Positions 54,431 to 62,792 of a stretch of 64,000 nt of DNA are shown here, piece by piece; the stretch's first letter is position 1; each line of letters starts with the position of its first letter. The stretch comes from Caulobacterales bacterium. Lineage in GTDB: Bacteria > Pseudomonadota > Alphaproteobacteria > Caulobacterales > Caulobacteraceae. The stretch spans positions 248,001 to 312,000 of the forward strand of contig JAEKKJ010000006.1 in the NCBI GenBank assembly GCA_019510435.1, read 5' to 3'. Under the pieces are notes generated by a model that worked only from the letters and a program-made list of their open reading frames with translations, did no database searches and was not told the DNA's origin. The translations under genes and the position numbers were made by a program.

Positions 54431-54586
54431 CCTAGTCCCCCGCTCAGCCCCTGTTTAAGAGTTGGTGGAAGGTGAAGAAAGCGAACCAGCAGTTCAACTC
54501 TTGTATAAATATAAGTTCTCGGTATATTTTACGGGAGACTTGTACTGGCCGAACTCGTCACGGCCAAGCGGGTCGCCCTCCACATT

Positions 54587-54640
54587 TGATCTTCACCGGA
54601 TGTCTGATCTTCAGCGGACGCCTGATCTTCAGCGAAGGGT
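54587..54640 (+). repeat. Three 18-bp tandem units
   Basis: Units begin TGATCTTCA at 54587, 54605 and 54623 and read TGATCTTCACCGGATGTC, TGATCTTCAGCGGACGCC and TGATCTTCAGCGAAGGGT. Divergence grows along the row. No spacer and no CRISPR-like structure. Function unknown. Confidence 0.7.
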
Positions 54641-54702
54641 CGCGCTGCGAGTCCGTGCTGGTCCGTGGTTCAAATCGACAGGTCCCCGCGGGCCTGGAAG
54701 AT

Positions 54703-54798
54703 GACCACGAACCACACGAACCACACGAACAGGCGGTCCGAACAGCATCGCGCCTCAGCCCTTCGCCCCCGTTCGTGTGGTTCGTGTGGTTCGTGGTC
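54703..54798. repeat. 9-nt-period palindrome (copy 4, CACGAAC type)
   Basis: Perfect 28-bp inverted repeat: left arm begins GACCACGAACCACACGAACC, right arm ends GGTTCGTGTGGTTCGTGGTC. 9-nt units. 40-bp centre. To the right, CGGAGCCTCCGCTCCCGCGG resembles the flanks at 7844 and 8782. Confidence 0.92.
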
Positions 54799-54855
54799 GA
54801 ATAGACGGAGCCTCCGCTCCCGCGGAGTCTCAGGAGGCCCGAACGGCGGCCGCGA

Positions 54856-55242
54856 TCAGGCCTCGTCGATGTCCATCCGCGCGATGAGGCCGCCTCGCAG
54901 GGTGTAGGTGTGGCGCACCTCGCCGGCGCGGAGCTCGGCGCCGGCGAGGTCGCGGATCACCTGCCGCACGCGCACCGCCAGGCGCCCGTCGTCCAGCCGG
55001 TCGACGCGCTGCGGCGTCACCTGCGGGTCGATCATGCCCCACTGGCGGGTCCAGTAGGCGCGCACGGCGTCGCGCCCCAGTTCGTAGCCGCCCTCCATGC
55101 CGTTGGGCCAGGCGACGTCGGGAACCATCAGCGCCAGCAGGCGATCGAGCTCGCGCGCATTGAAGCCGGCGTAGAGGTCGGCGATGCGGGCCTTGTCGGC
55201 GGCGTCCGCGTCGCCGGGCAAGGCGGGCGCCTCACCAGACAT
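54856..55242 (-). CDS. SnoaL-like/NTF2-fold protein
   Basis: 128 residues. The NTF2 pattern is ADLYAGFNARELDRLLALMV, DVAWPNGMEGGYELGRDAVR and AYWTRQWGMIDP. Such proteins are polyketide cyclases, ketosteroid isomerase-like enzymes or of unknown role. Start (55242) overlaps the carboxylase stop (55232) by 11 bases, suggesting an operon with that gene and coupled translation. Confidence 0.8.
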   Translation of the reverse strand: MSGEAPALPGDADAADKARIADLYAGFNARELDRLLALMVPDVAWPNGMEGGYELGRDAVRAYWTRQWGMIDPQVTPQRVDRLDDGRLAVRVRQVIRDLAGAELRAGEVRHTYTLRGGLIARMDIDEA

Positions 55243-58200
55243 CGACGAACGGCCGCTTCTTGCCCGCAGACCGTGGCGGGACCGGGCAGGCCTTGAGGCC
55301 GCGCAGCAGGAAGGCGCGGGTCTCGGCGGGGTCGATCACGGCGTCGATCTCGACCACGGAGGCGACGGAAAGCGCCTTGCCGGTCTCGTACATGCGACCC
55401 ACCAGCTTCTCGAACAGGGCCTGCCGGGCCTCAGGATCCGGCTGGGCGTCCAGCTCCTTGCGATACCCCAGGCGCACGGCCCCTTCCAGGCCCATGGGCC
55501 CGAACTCGGCGGTGGGCCAGGCCAGCATCAGGGCCGGGGCGGAGAAGTCGCCGCCCGCCATGGCCTGGGCGCCCAGGCCGTAGCCCTTGCGCAGGACCAC
55601 GGTGAACAGGGGCACGCTGAGGCTGGTGGCGGTGACGAAGAGGCGCGAGCCGCGCCGCACCGCCGCGGTGGTCTCGCTCTGGGGGCCGACCATGAAGCCC
55701 GGCGTGTCGCACAGCGAGACCACCGGCACGTCGAAGGCGTCGCACAGCTGCAGGAAGCGGGCGGCCTTCTCGGCGCCCTCGGAATCGATCGCCCCGCCCA
55801 GGTGGCGCGGATCGTTCGCGATCAGGCCCAGGGGGCGGCCCTCGATGCGCAGGAAGCCGGTGATCATCCCCTTGCCGTAGCCGCCGCGCAGCTCCAGCCA
55901 GGTCCCGCTGTCAGCCAGGGTGCGGATGACCGCGTGGATGTCGTAGGCCCGCACCCGGTTCTCCGGGATCAGGTGGCGCAGGCGCCGCTGGTCGTCGCAG
56001 GTCCAGTCGCGCACCGGCCCCTGGAAGACGCCGAGGATCTGCTTGGCCGCCGCGGTGGCCGCGGCCTCATCCTCCACCAGGAGGTCGAGGGCGCCGTTGG
56101 CGAACTGGACGTCGGAGGGGCCGATCTCATCCGGCGTGAAGACGCCCAGGCCGCCGCCCTCGATCATCGCCGGCCCGCCGAGGCCGATGTTGGAATAGCG
56201 GGTGGCGATGGTGACGTCCGCGCAGCCGAAGAACACGGCGTTGCCGGCGAAGCAGCGTCCGGAGTTGATGGCGATGCGCGGCGCGAGACCCGAGAGGCGG
56301 GCGAAGGTGGTGAAGCTGGTGGTGTCCAGCGAGGAGGCCGCCAGCTGGCCGCCGTCCACGTCGCCGGGCCGACCGCCCCCGCCCTCGGTGTACCAGACGA
56401 TGGGCGCGCGCCAGTGCTCGGCGAATTCGAGGATGCGGTCGGTCTTCTTGTGGTTGAAGTGGCCCTGGGTGCCGGCGAGGACCGTGAAGTCGTAGGCCAG
56501 GCCCACGCAGCGGGCGCGGTCCTCGTCGAAGAGCTGGCCGTTGACCTCGCCCACCCCGACCACGATGCCGTCGGCGGGCGTGTTGACCTGCAGGTCCGCA
56601 AGCTCGCGGCGCCGGCGCTGGGCGGCCACGGCCAGGGCGCCGACCTCGGTGAAGGAGCCGGGATCGAAGAGGTCGTCCAGGTTCTCGCGGGCCGTGCGCT
56701 GGCCCGTGCGCCGCCGCCGCGCGACGGCGTCGGGCCGGGCGGCGTCGAGGGTGATGCGGTGGCGCTCGAGGACCTCGGCGAGGTCGGGCCGGATGAGGTC
56801 GAGGTCGATATCCTGCGCCTGGGCGGCGGCGGCCTCCTTCTCCTCGGCCGGCTCGATGAAGGCCAGGGGATGGCCCTCGTAGACGGTGTCGCCGGGCTGC
56901 ACGGTGAGTGCGCGGACGACGCCGGACGCTTCGGCGGTGATCACGTGCTCCATCTTCATGGCCTCCATGATCAGCACCGTCTCGCCTCGGCGCACCGCCT
57001 GGCCGGGGGCGGCGTGGAGGGCGATCACCGTGCCCTGCAGGGGTGCGCGGAGCGGCACGGTCCCGGACGGCGCCTCGGCCTCCCTCGCGGCCCGGGGCGC
57101 ACCGGCAAGATCGTCGGCGGCCTCGAAATAGAGCCGCGGATGGGCCTCCGGCGTCCCGGCCAGCTCGGCCATGTGCGCCTCGATGAAGCGGGTATGGACC
57201 TCACCTGCGGCGACCGCGGGGTGGGCCAGCAGGTTCTGCAGGAAGGCGATATTGGTCGGGCTGCCCTCGATGCGGAACTCGGAGAGGGCGCGGTAGGCCT
57301 TGGCCACCGCGCGCGGCAGGCCGCCGGCGCCCGCGTGGACGACCAGCTTGGCCAGGAGGCTGTCGAAGCGGGCGGAGGTGCGGTAGCCGGCGTAGCCGAA
57401 GCCGTCGACGCGGACGCCGGGGCCCGACGGCGGCTCGAACACGCTGAGCGTCCCGCCGGCCGGCCGCGCCTCACCGGCCGGGCCCATGGTCTCCAGGTTG
57501 ACACGGACCTGTACGGCATGGCCGCGGGGCTCGGGGACGCGGTCCTGGCCGACGCCGAGGTCGGCGAGGGTCCGGCCGGCGGCGATCTGCAGCTGCAGGC
57601 GCACCAGGTCGAGGCCCGTAACCTCCTCGGTGACCGTGTGCTCCACCTGCAGGCGCGCATTGCCCTCGATGAAGACCGCGTCCTCGCCGTCCACCAGGAA
57701 CTCCATGGTCGCCAGGCTGCGGTAGGCCGCGGCCCGGCCCAGGGCCACGGCATGGTCGAACAGGCGCTGGCGCAGGGCGGGCGCCAGCATGTCGGCCGGG
57801 GCCATCTCCACCAGCTTCTGGCGCTGGCGCTGCAGGGAGCACTCGCGGTCGTAGAGGTGGACCACGTCCGCGCCGTCGCCCACCACCTGCACCTCGATGT
57901 GCCGGGCGTGGGGCAGGAAGCGCTCGACGTAGAGCTCGCCGTTACCGAATGCGGCCTTGGCCTCCGAGGCGCAACGCTCGAAGGCCGGCTCCAGCTCGTC
58001 GAGGGTGGTCACCGGCCGCATGCCGCGTCCGCCGCCGCCGGCCACCGCCTTGACCATCAGCGGGCCATGGGCGGCGAAGAAGACGCGGGCGTCGTCCAGG
58101 GTTGTGGCCCCGTCGGTCCCCGCCAGCACCGGCACGCCGCACGCTTGAGCCAAGGCCCGCGCGCGCCCCTTGTCGCCGAACAGGTCCAGGGTCTCCGGCG

Positions 58201-58510
58201 CCGGCCCCACGAAGATGAGGCCCGCCGCCGCACAGGCGCGGGCGAAGGCGGCGTTCTCCGACAGGAAACCGTAGCCCGGATGGACCGCCTCGGCGCCGGC
58301 GTCCTTGGCCGCGGCGATCATCTGGTCGATGTCGAGATAGGCGGCGGGGCCAGCGCCCTTCAGCGCCACGGCCCGGTCGACCTTGCGGATGTGCAGCGAG
58401 GCCGCATCGTCCTCGGAGAACACCGCCACGGTCGCAAGGCCCATCTCGGCCGCGGTGCGCGCGATCCGCACGGCGATCTCGCCCCGGTTGGCGATCAGCA
58501 GCGTCTTCAC
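55232..58510 (-). CDS. Single-chain acyl-CoA carboxylase (biotin carboxylase, BCCP, carboxyltransferase fusion)
   Basis: 1092 residues. Biotin carboxylase about 1-445: IANRGEIAVRIARTAAEMG, GYGFLSENAAFA, ATP loop GGGGRGM, and EGNARLQVEHTVTEEVTG. Then a BCCP domain with the biotin-attachment Lys519 in MEAMKMEHVI, and a carboxyltransferase about 600-1092 (VYTEGGGGRPGDV-like WYTEGGGGRPGD, DTPGFMVG and GGDFSAPALMLAW). It carboxylates an acyl-CoA such as propionyl-, acetyl- or a branched one; the three functions in one chain remove the need for separate subunits. 5' region contains the palindrome TTGCAACTGGTTGCAA shared with the divergent DHFR-like gene. Confidence 0.93.
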   Translation of the reverse strand: MKTLLIANRGEIAVRIARTAAEMGLATVAVFSEDDAASLHIRKVDRAVALKGAGPAAYLDIDQMIAAAKDAGAEAVHPGYGFLSENAAFARACAAAGLIFVGPAPETLDLFGDKGRARALAQACGVPVLAGTDGATTLDDARVFFAAHGPLMVKAVAGGGGRGMRPVTTLDELEPAFERCASEAKAAFGNGELYVERFLPHARHIEVQVVGDGADVVHLYDRECSLQRQRQKLVEMAPADMLAPALRQRLFDHAVALGRAAAYRSLATMEFLVDGEDAVFIEGNARLQVEHTVTEEVTGLDLVRLQLQIAAGRTLADLGVGQDRVPEPRGHAVQVRVNLETMGPAGEARPAGGTLSVFEPPSGPGVRVDGFGYAGYRTSARFDSLLAKLVVHAGAGGLPRAVAKAYRALSEFRIEGSPTNIAFLQNLLAHPAVAAGEVHTRFIEAHMAELAGTPEAHPRLYFEAADDLAGAPRAAREAEAPSGTVPLRAPLQGTVIALHAAPGQAVRRGETVLIMEAMKMEHVITAEASGVVRALTVQPGDTVYEGHPLAFIEPAEEKEAAAAQAQDIDLDLIRPDLAEVLERHRITLDAARPDAVARRRRTGQRTARENLDDLFDPGSFTEVGALAVAAQRRRRELADLQVNTPADGIVVGVGEVNGQLFDEDRARCVGLAYDFTVLAGTQGHFNHKKTDRILEFAEHWRAPIVWYTEGGGGRPGDVDGGQLAASSLDTTSFTTFARLSGLAPRIAINSGRCFAGNAVFFGCADVTIATRYSNIGLGGPAMIEGGGLGVFTPDEIGPSDVQFANGALDLLVEDEAAATAAAKQILGVFQGPVRDWTCDDQRRLRHLIPENRVRAYDIHAVIRTLADSGTWLELRGGYGKGMITGFLRIEGRPLGLIANDPRHLGGAIDSEGAEKAARFLQLCDAFDVPVVSLCDTPGFMVGPQSETTAAVRRGSRLFVTATSLSVPLFTVVLRKGYGLGAQAMAGGDFSAPALMLAWPTAEFGPMGLEGAVRLGYRKELDAQPDPEARQALFEKLVGRMYETGKALSVASVVEIDAVIDPAETRAFLLRGLKACPVPPRSAGKKRPFVDVW

Positions 58511-58599
58511 CCGCGCGTCCCCTCAAACAGTTGTTGGAGGCCATCATGCCGATGCGGGAGCCCGCGCCAAGCCCGGGCCTCGATTATACTGCTAGTTTT

Positions 58600-58615
58600 T
58601 TGCAACTGGTTGCAA
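58600..58615. promoter_or_regulatory. 16-bp palindrome, candidate operator
   Basis: TTGCAACTGGTTGCAA: two 7-bp arms (TTGCAAC/GTTGCAA) around TG. It lies in an AT-rich stretch in the 158-base space between the divergent carboxylase (start 58510) and DHFR-like (start 58669) genes. A size and symmetry typical of a dimeric repressor site. Its regulator is not identified. Confidence 0.5.
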
Positions 58616-58668
58616 TACGGGTTTGAATATCGCCGCTGAGCCGGCTCTCCGACGCGAAAGGCAAACCG

Positions 58669-59214
58669 ATGCGCAAGCTGATCCTCTCCATGTTCATGAG
58701 CCTCGACGGCTATGTGGAAGGCCCGGGCGGCGAGTTCGCGCCGCCGCCGTGGTCGGACGATGTGGCGCAGAAGTGGTCCGGCTGGGCCATGGAGAGCGGC
58801 GGGCACATCCTGTACGGGCGCGTGAACTTCGAGTTCAACAAGGGCTTCTGGACCTCGGCCGAGGCGGCCGGGATGCCGCAGACCGAAGAGATGAACCGGC
58901 TGCCGAAGTCGGTGATGTCGCGCACGCAGAGCGGCGACCTGGGCTGGAACGGCCAGGCGGCGGGCGACCTGGCGGCCGAGGTGGCGCGGCTGAAGGCCCT
59001 GCCCGGCAAGGACATCCTGTCGTTCGGCGGGGCGGGCCTGGCGCACAGCCTGATCGCCGCCGACCTGCCCGACGAATACCGCCTGATGATCACGCCCCAG
59101 CTGCTGGGCGGCGGCAAGCGCCTGTTCCCGGAGGGCGTGCGGCGCGAGCTGAAGCTGGTCGAGAGCCACGTGCTGGACGTCGGCTCGGTGATCGTGCGGT
59201 ACGCGCGGGCGTAG
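58669..59214 (+). CDS. Dihydrofolate reductase-like family protein (RibD C-terminal fold)
   Basis: 181 residues: LILSMFMSLDGYVEGPGGEF at the start, HILYGRVNFEF, GKDILSFGGAGLAHSLIAAD for the cofactor-binding loop, and LMITPQLLGGGKRLFPEG at the end. A typical RibD/DHFR-like reductase, smaller and only distantly like the one at 14324. Purines precede the ATG at 58669 (CGAAAGGCAAAC). It is divergent from the carboxylase with the palindrome at 58600 between. Substrate unknown. Confidence 0.88.
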   Translation: MRKLILSMFMSLDGYVEGPGGEFAPPPWSDDVAQKWSGWAMESGGHILYGRVNFEFNKGFWTSAEAAGMPQTEEMNRLPKSVMSRTQSGDLGWNGQAAGDLAAEVARLKALPGKDILSFGGAGLAHSLIAADLPDEYRLMITPQLLGGGKRLFPEGVRRELKLVESHVLDVGSVIVRYARA

Positions 59215-59224
59215 GGGCAAGTGT

Positions 59225-59817
59225 TACTCCTCTCCCAGGCGCATAGCGCCGTGGGAGAGGCTGGGAGAGGGCGGCGCCGGCGGCCGGGCAACCGCAGCGT
59301 TGGACCCGGAGGCACGCTCCCCTCACCTCCGCCGATCGATCCGCTCTCCGCGGCGCGAGGGGTCCGACTCGCGGCAGGCGCTCAATATGGTCCACAGCAC
59401 ACGGCCGAGATCGTCCCCGACGTCCGAATTCCAGAACCGCAGAACCTGCAGGCCGCGGCGCTGGAGGTAGGCCTGGCGGCGCATGTCGCGCTCCACCTGC
59501 TGCGCATGGATCCCGCCGTCCAGCTCCACCGCCAAGGCAGCTTCGAGGCAGATGAAGTCGACGATGAACGGTCCGACCGGAACCTGGCGCCGCCATTTCC
59601 AGCCCTCCAGCCGGCTACCGCGGAGCGCTTCCCAGAGCCGCTCCTCGGTGGGCGTCTGGCGGCGGCGAAGGCTGCGCGCGCGGTCACGGCTCAGCTTGGC
59701 GTCGACGGAGGTGACCTTGCCCATGCGGCCTTCGGGTCCAACCGCGCGGCAGGTCGATCCGCCGGCGCCGCCCTCACCCGGCCTCTCCCTCGGCGCTTCG
59801 CGCCTGGGAGAGGAGTA
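59225..59817. mobile_element. DUF559 gene flanked by 59-bp inverted repeats (putative autonomous element)
   Basis: Left end 59225-59283 and right end 59759-59817 are inverted copies with 54 of 59 matching bases. Each end begins TACTCCTCTCCCAGGCGC, and contains its own hairpin (CTCTCCCA facing TGGGAGAG or TGGGAGAG-like). Inside, similarity continues to GTTGGACCCGGAGGC (left) and its counterpart GCCTTCGGGTCCAAC (right). The only gene, DUF559, starts 35 bases from the right repeat and stops 40 bases from the left. No clear target-site duplication was found. Confidence 0.6.
59323..59724 (-). CDS. DUF559 family endonuclease-fold protein
   Basis: 133 residues. The DUF559 pattern, a Vsr-like PD-(D/E)XK fold: RRRQTPTEERLWEALR, then FIVDFICLEAALAVELDGGI with Asp56, Glu67, Asp69 and His73, and QRRGLQVLRFWNSDV. 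Basic N-terminus (KLSRDRARSLRRR). Catalysis on DNA is inferred from the fold. It is the sole gene inside the inverted repeats at 59225-59817. ATG 59724 is first in frame; a purine run GGAGGTGACC precedes it on the plus-strand-complement side. Confidence 0.85.
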   Translation of the reverse strand: MGKVTSVDAKLSRDRARSLRRRQTPTEERLWEALRGSRLEGWKWRRQVPVGPFIVDFICLEAALAVELDGGIHAQQVERDMRRQAYLQRRGLQVLRFWNSDVGDDLGRVLWTILSACRESDPSRRGERIDRRR

Positions 59818-59853
59818 TGATTAGAACATATCGCGAACGTCGCGCAACGACGA

Positions 59854-62070
59854 TCAGGCCTTCAGCGTCTCCGGGCGGATCGGCAGTTCGCGCACGCGCT
59901 TGCCCGTGGCGGCGAAGATGGCGTTGGTGAGGGCGGGGAGGGCTGGCGGGAGGGCGGGTTCGCCGAGGCCGGTGGGCGGGTAGTCGGTGATGACGAACTT
60001 CACCTCCACCGGCGGGGCCTTGTCGATGCGGATCAGCGGGTAGTCGGTGAAGTTCGACTGCTCGACATGGCCGTCCGCCAGGGTGACCTGCTGGTAGAGC
60101 GCATGGCTGAGGCCCTCGATGGTCGCGCCCTGGACCTGGTTCATGGCCCCCAGCGGGTTGACGATCTGGCGGCCCACGTCGGCGGCGACCCACATCTTCT
60201 TCACGGCGATCTCGCCGGCGGGGGAGACGGCCACGTGGCAGACCTCGGCGAAATAGCCCAGGTGGCTGTAGTAGCAGGCGATCCCCAGGCCCTGGCCCTT
60301 CGGCAGCTTGCCGCGGGCCGCCCAGCCGGACATCTCGCCCGCGGCCTGCAGGACGCCCTTCATGCGCGCCGCGTTGTAGATGGCCGGCGCCTCGCCGACG
60401 GTGGGCTTGTCGCCGAGGAGCTTCAGCTGGAAGGCCAGCGGGTCCGCGCCCGCGGCGTGGGCCAGCTCGTCGATGAACGACTGGTGCGCCCAGGCCAGGG
60501 CGTTGGAGCCCGGCGCCCGCATCGGGCCTGTGGGCATGCCAAGGGCCATGAAGCTGACGTCCTGGCGGTAGTTGGGCACGAAGCGCGACGGGAATTCGGT
60601 GGGGGCCATGCCGGCGCTGGAGGCGGCGCCCTTGTCGTCGCCGTAGGTCACGAAGTGGTCGCGCCAGGCGACCAGGTTGCCGGCCGCGTCTACGCCGCCC
60701 TTGAAGAAATGGAATCCGCCGGGCCGATAGAAGCCGTGCTGGATGTCGTCCTCGCGGCTCCAGAGCAGCTTCACCGGCGCGCCGGCCTCGCGGGCGATCC
60801 AGGCGGCCTCGACCATGTAGTCGTTGCCCAGCCGGCGGCCGAAGCCGCCGCCGCAGCGGGTCATGTGGACGGTGATGTCCTCGGGCTTGATCCCCAGGGT
60901 GCGGGCGCAGAGCTGGCGGCCGGGCTCGGGGTTCTGGGTCGGGGCCCAGATCTCCAGCTTGCCGTCCTTGAACTCGGCCGTGCAGTTCATCGGCTCCAGC
61001 GGCGCGTGGGCCAGGAACGGATAGGCGTAGGCCGCCTCCACCGTCTTGGCCGCGCCCTTCAGGGCGGCATCCACGTCACCGTCGTTGCGCGTGGTCTTCT
61101 GCGGCGCGGCGGCGGCCAGGTCCTTGGCGCGGGCGGCGAAGCCCTTGCTCGACTGCTGGGCGGTCGGATGGTCGGCCCACCTGATGGCCGCCTTGTCGCG
61201 GCCCTTGCGGGCGGCCCACCAGCTGTCGGCCACCACCGCCACGCCGGGCAGCAGGCCCGTGCCGAGCGCGCCCGGCGGCGCCAGGCCGTTCGGGTCGCCG
61301 TCCACCACGAAGGCCTTGCGCACGCCCTTCACGGCCTTGGCCGCGTCCAGGTCGGCGCCGGCCACCTTGGCGCCGAACACCGGGGCCTTGGCGAAGGTGG
61401 CGTACAGCATCCCCGGCCGCTTCACGTCGATGCCGAACAGCGGCTGGCCCGAGACGATCTTGGCCACGTCATACTGCGGCGTCGGCTTGCCGACGATGCG
61501 ATAGGCCTTGGGGTCCTTCAGGGTCACACTCTTGGGGTCGGGCGTGGCCACGTCGGCGCAGGCCAGGGCCAGCGAGCCGTAGCTGCGCGACTTGCCGGAC
61601 GCCTTGTGGACCACATTGCCGGGCGTGGTGGCGCACTCCCCCGGCTGGCAGTTCCAGGCCTGGGCCGCGGCGTTGATCAGCATCAGCCGCGCCACCGCGC
61701 CCACCCGGCGCAGCTCGTCCCAGTGCAGGGGCGTGGCCATGGAGCCGCCGGCGAACTGGCGACCGAAGGTCTTGGGATCGTTGTCGGCCTGCTCGATGCG
61801 GACGTTCTTCCAGTCCACGTCCAGCTCCTCGGCGATCATCATCGGCAGGCTGGTCTTGATGCCCTGTCCGATCTCCGGGTTCTTGGCCATGATGGTCACC
61901 ACGCCGTCGGGCGCGATGCGGACATAGGCGTTCAGCGCCTTGGCGCCGGCGTCCTCGGCGGCGGCCTTGGGCGCGACGGCGAAGCTGAGGGTCAGGCCGG
62001 CGGCGGTGACCGAGGCCAGGATCTCGCGGCGCGAGGCGCCAAAGGTCTGGGCGGAGGGCTGATAGGTCAT
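59854..62070 (-). CDS. Isoquinoline 1-oxidoreductase-type molybdopterin-binding subunit (IorB-like)
   Basis: 738 residues from ATG 62070 (GGAGGCGTGAGCG upstream). Tat-like signal in ASRREILASVTAAGLTL, so it is exported folded to the periplasm. Large aldehyde-oxidase/xanthine-dehydrogenase fold: NPEIGQGIKTSLPMMIAEEL near the start, CGGGFGRRLGNDYMVEAAWI, MRAPGSNALAWAHQSFIDEL, and the late YPPTGLGEPALPPALPALTN with the catalytic Glu. Oxidises an N-heterocycle or aldehyde using Mo cofactor with electrons passed to the partner Fe-S subunit just upstream in the same operon. No FAD subunit is present. Confidence 0.9.
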   Translation of the reverse strand: MTYQPSAQTFGASRREILASVTAAGLTLSFAVAPKAAAEDAGAKALNAYVRIAPDGVVTIMAKNPEIGQGIKTSLPMMIAEELDVDWKNVRIEQADNDPKTFGRQFAGGSMATPLHWDELRRVGAVARLMLINAAAQAWNCQPGECATTPGNVVHKASGKSRSYGSLALACADVATPDPKSVTLKDPKAYRIVGKPTPQYDVAKIVSGQPLFGIDVKRPGMLYATFAKAPVFGAKVAGADLDAAKAVKGVRKAFVVDGDPNGLAPPGALGTGLLPGVAVVADSWWAARKGRDKAAIRWADHPTAQQSSKGFAARAKDLAAAAPQKTTRNDGDVDAALKGAAKTVEAAYAYPFLAHAPLEPMNCTAEFKDGKLEIWAPTQNPEPGRQLCARTLGIKPEDITVHMTRCGGGFGRRLGNDYMVEAAWIAREAGAPVKLLWSREDDIQHGFYRPGGFHFFKGGVDAAGNLVAWRDHFVTYGDDKGAASSAGMAPTEFPSRFVPNYRQDVSFMALGMPTGPMRAPGSNALAWAHQSFIDELAHAAGADPLAFQLKLLGDKPTVGEAPAIYNAARMKGVLQAAGEMSGWAARGKLPKGQGLGIACYYSHLGYFAEVCHVAVSPAGEIAVKKMWVAADVGRQIVNPLGAMNQVQGATIEGLSHALYQQVTLADGHVEQSNFTDYPLIRIDKAPPVEVKFVITDYPPTGLGEPALPPALPALTNAIFAATGKRVRELPIRPETLKA

Positions 62071-62075
62071 GGCGC

Positions 62076-62540
62076 TCACGCCTCCTTCTGGCCGGAGGCG
62101 CGCTTGATGGCGGCGCGGATCCGCGTGTAGGTCGCGCAGCGGCAGAGGTTGCCGGCCATGGCCGCGTCGATCTGGGCGTCGGTGGGCTTGGGCGTGCTGG
62201 CCAGCAGGGCGGTGGCGCTCATGATCTGGCCCGGCTGGCAGTACCCGCACTGGGCCACGTCCAGCTCCATCCAGGCCGCCTGGACCTTCTTGCCGACGGG
62301 ATGGGCGGCCATGCCCCCGATGGTGGTGATCTTGGCCGCGCCGACGCTGTCGGTGGGGATCTGGCACGAGCGCATGGGCTGGCCGTCCACGTGCACGGTG
62401 CAGGCCCCGCAGGCGGCGACCCCGCAGCCGAACTTCGGCCCCACGATCCCCAGCGCGTCGCGCAGGGTCCAGAGCAGCGGCGTGTCGCCGTCCACATCGG
62501 CGCTCAGCGCCTTGCCATTGACGTTGAGGGTGTAGGCCAT
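62076..62540 (-). CDS. (2Fe-2S)-binding subunit of molybdenum oxidoreductase (IorA-like)
   Basis: 154 residues. Plant-type ferredoxin cysteines in FGCGVAACGACTVHV and RSC, and the second cluster in CGYCQPGQIM and NLCRCATYTRIR. Transfers electrons from the molybdenum subunit. ATG 62540. The IorB-like gene starts 5 bases after its stop, so the two are co-transcribed. No signal peptide; probably exported with the Tat partner. Confidence 0.92.
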   Translation of the reverse strand: MAYTLNVNGKALSADVDGDTPLLWTLRDALGIVGPKFGCGVAACGACTVHVDGQPMRSCQIPTDSVGAAKITTIGGMAAHPVGKKVQAAWMELDVAQCGYCQPGQIMSATALLASTPKPTDAQIDAAMAGNLCRCATYTRIRAAIKRASGQKEA

Positions 62541-62656
62541 GCCCGCGTCTCCCGAATTGGCGCGGAGATTACTCCGGCGGGCTGGCGCGGCAAAGGTGGC
62601 GGAGCGCGGAAGGCGGGCGTCCTGAGGCTCCGCGGCAGCGGAGGCTCTGTCTATTG

Positions 62657-62754
62657 GACCACGAACCACACGAACCACACGAACGGGGGCGAAAGGCGCG
62701 GCCACGGGGCCGGCCAGGCCAGCCTGTTCGTGGGGTTCGTATGGTTCGTGGTTA
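62657..62754. repeat. 9-nt-period palindrome (copy 5, CACGAAC type)
   Basis: Left arm 62657-62684 is the same 28-mer as at 54703 (beginning GACCACGAACCACACGAACC). Right arm 62726-62754 is its complement with three or four changes. Flanked by GAGGCTCCGCGGCAGCGG on the left and GGAGGCGCCGCTACGCGGCG on the right. Confidence 0.9.
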
Positions 62755-62792
62755 TTTTGGAGGCGCCGCTACGCGGCGGTTGGGGCTTGGCC

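Larger units (their letters stand above)
54431..54855. other. 425-base gap with low-GC stretch and repeats
   Basis: No gene is supported. The first 110 bases contain an AT-rich stretch (54495-54540) that may hold the promoter of the methyltransferase gene. Next come three 18-bp tandem units (54587-54640) and then a perfect 28-bp inverted repeat (54703-54798). Confidence 0.6.

Noticed and set aside
54587..54640. CRISPR-like array
   Set aside because: Units are 18 bp, directly adjacent with no spacers, and no cas genes are in the window.
54665..54804. Small ORFs with NHTNHTN or TNHTKNTN runs in the 9-nt palindromes
   Set aside because: The peptide repeats follow from the 9-nt period in DNA and occur on both strands. 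No ribosome binding sites. The palindrome explains them.
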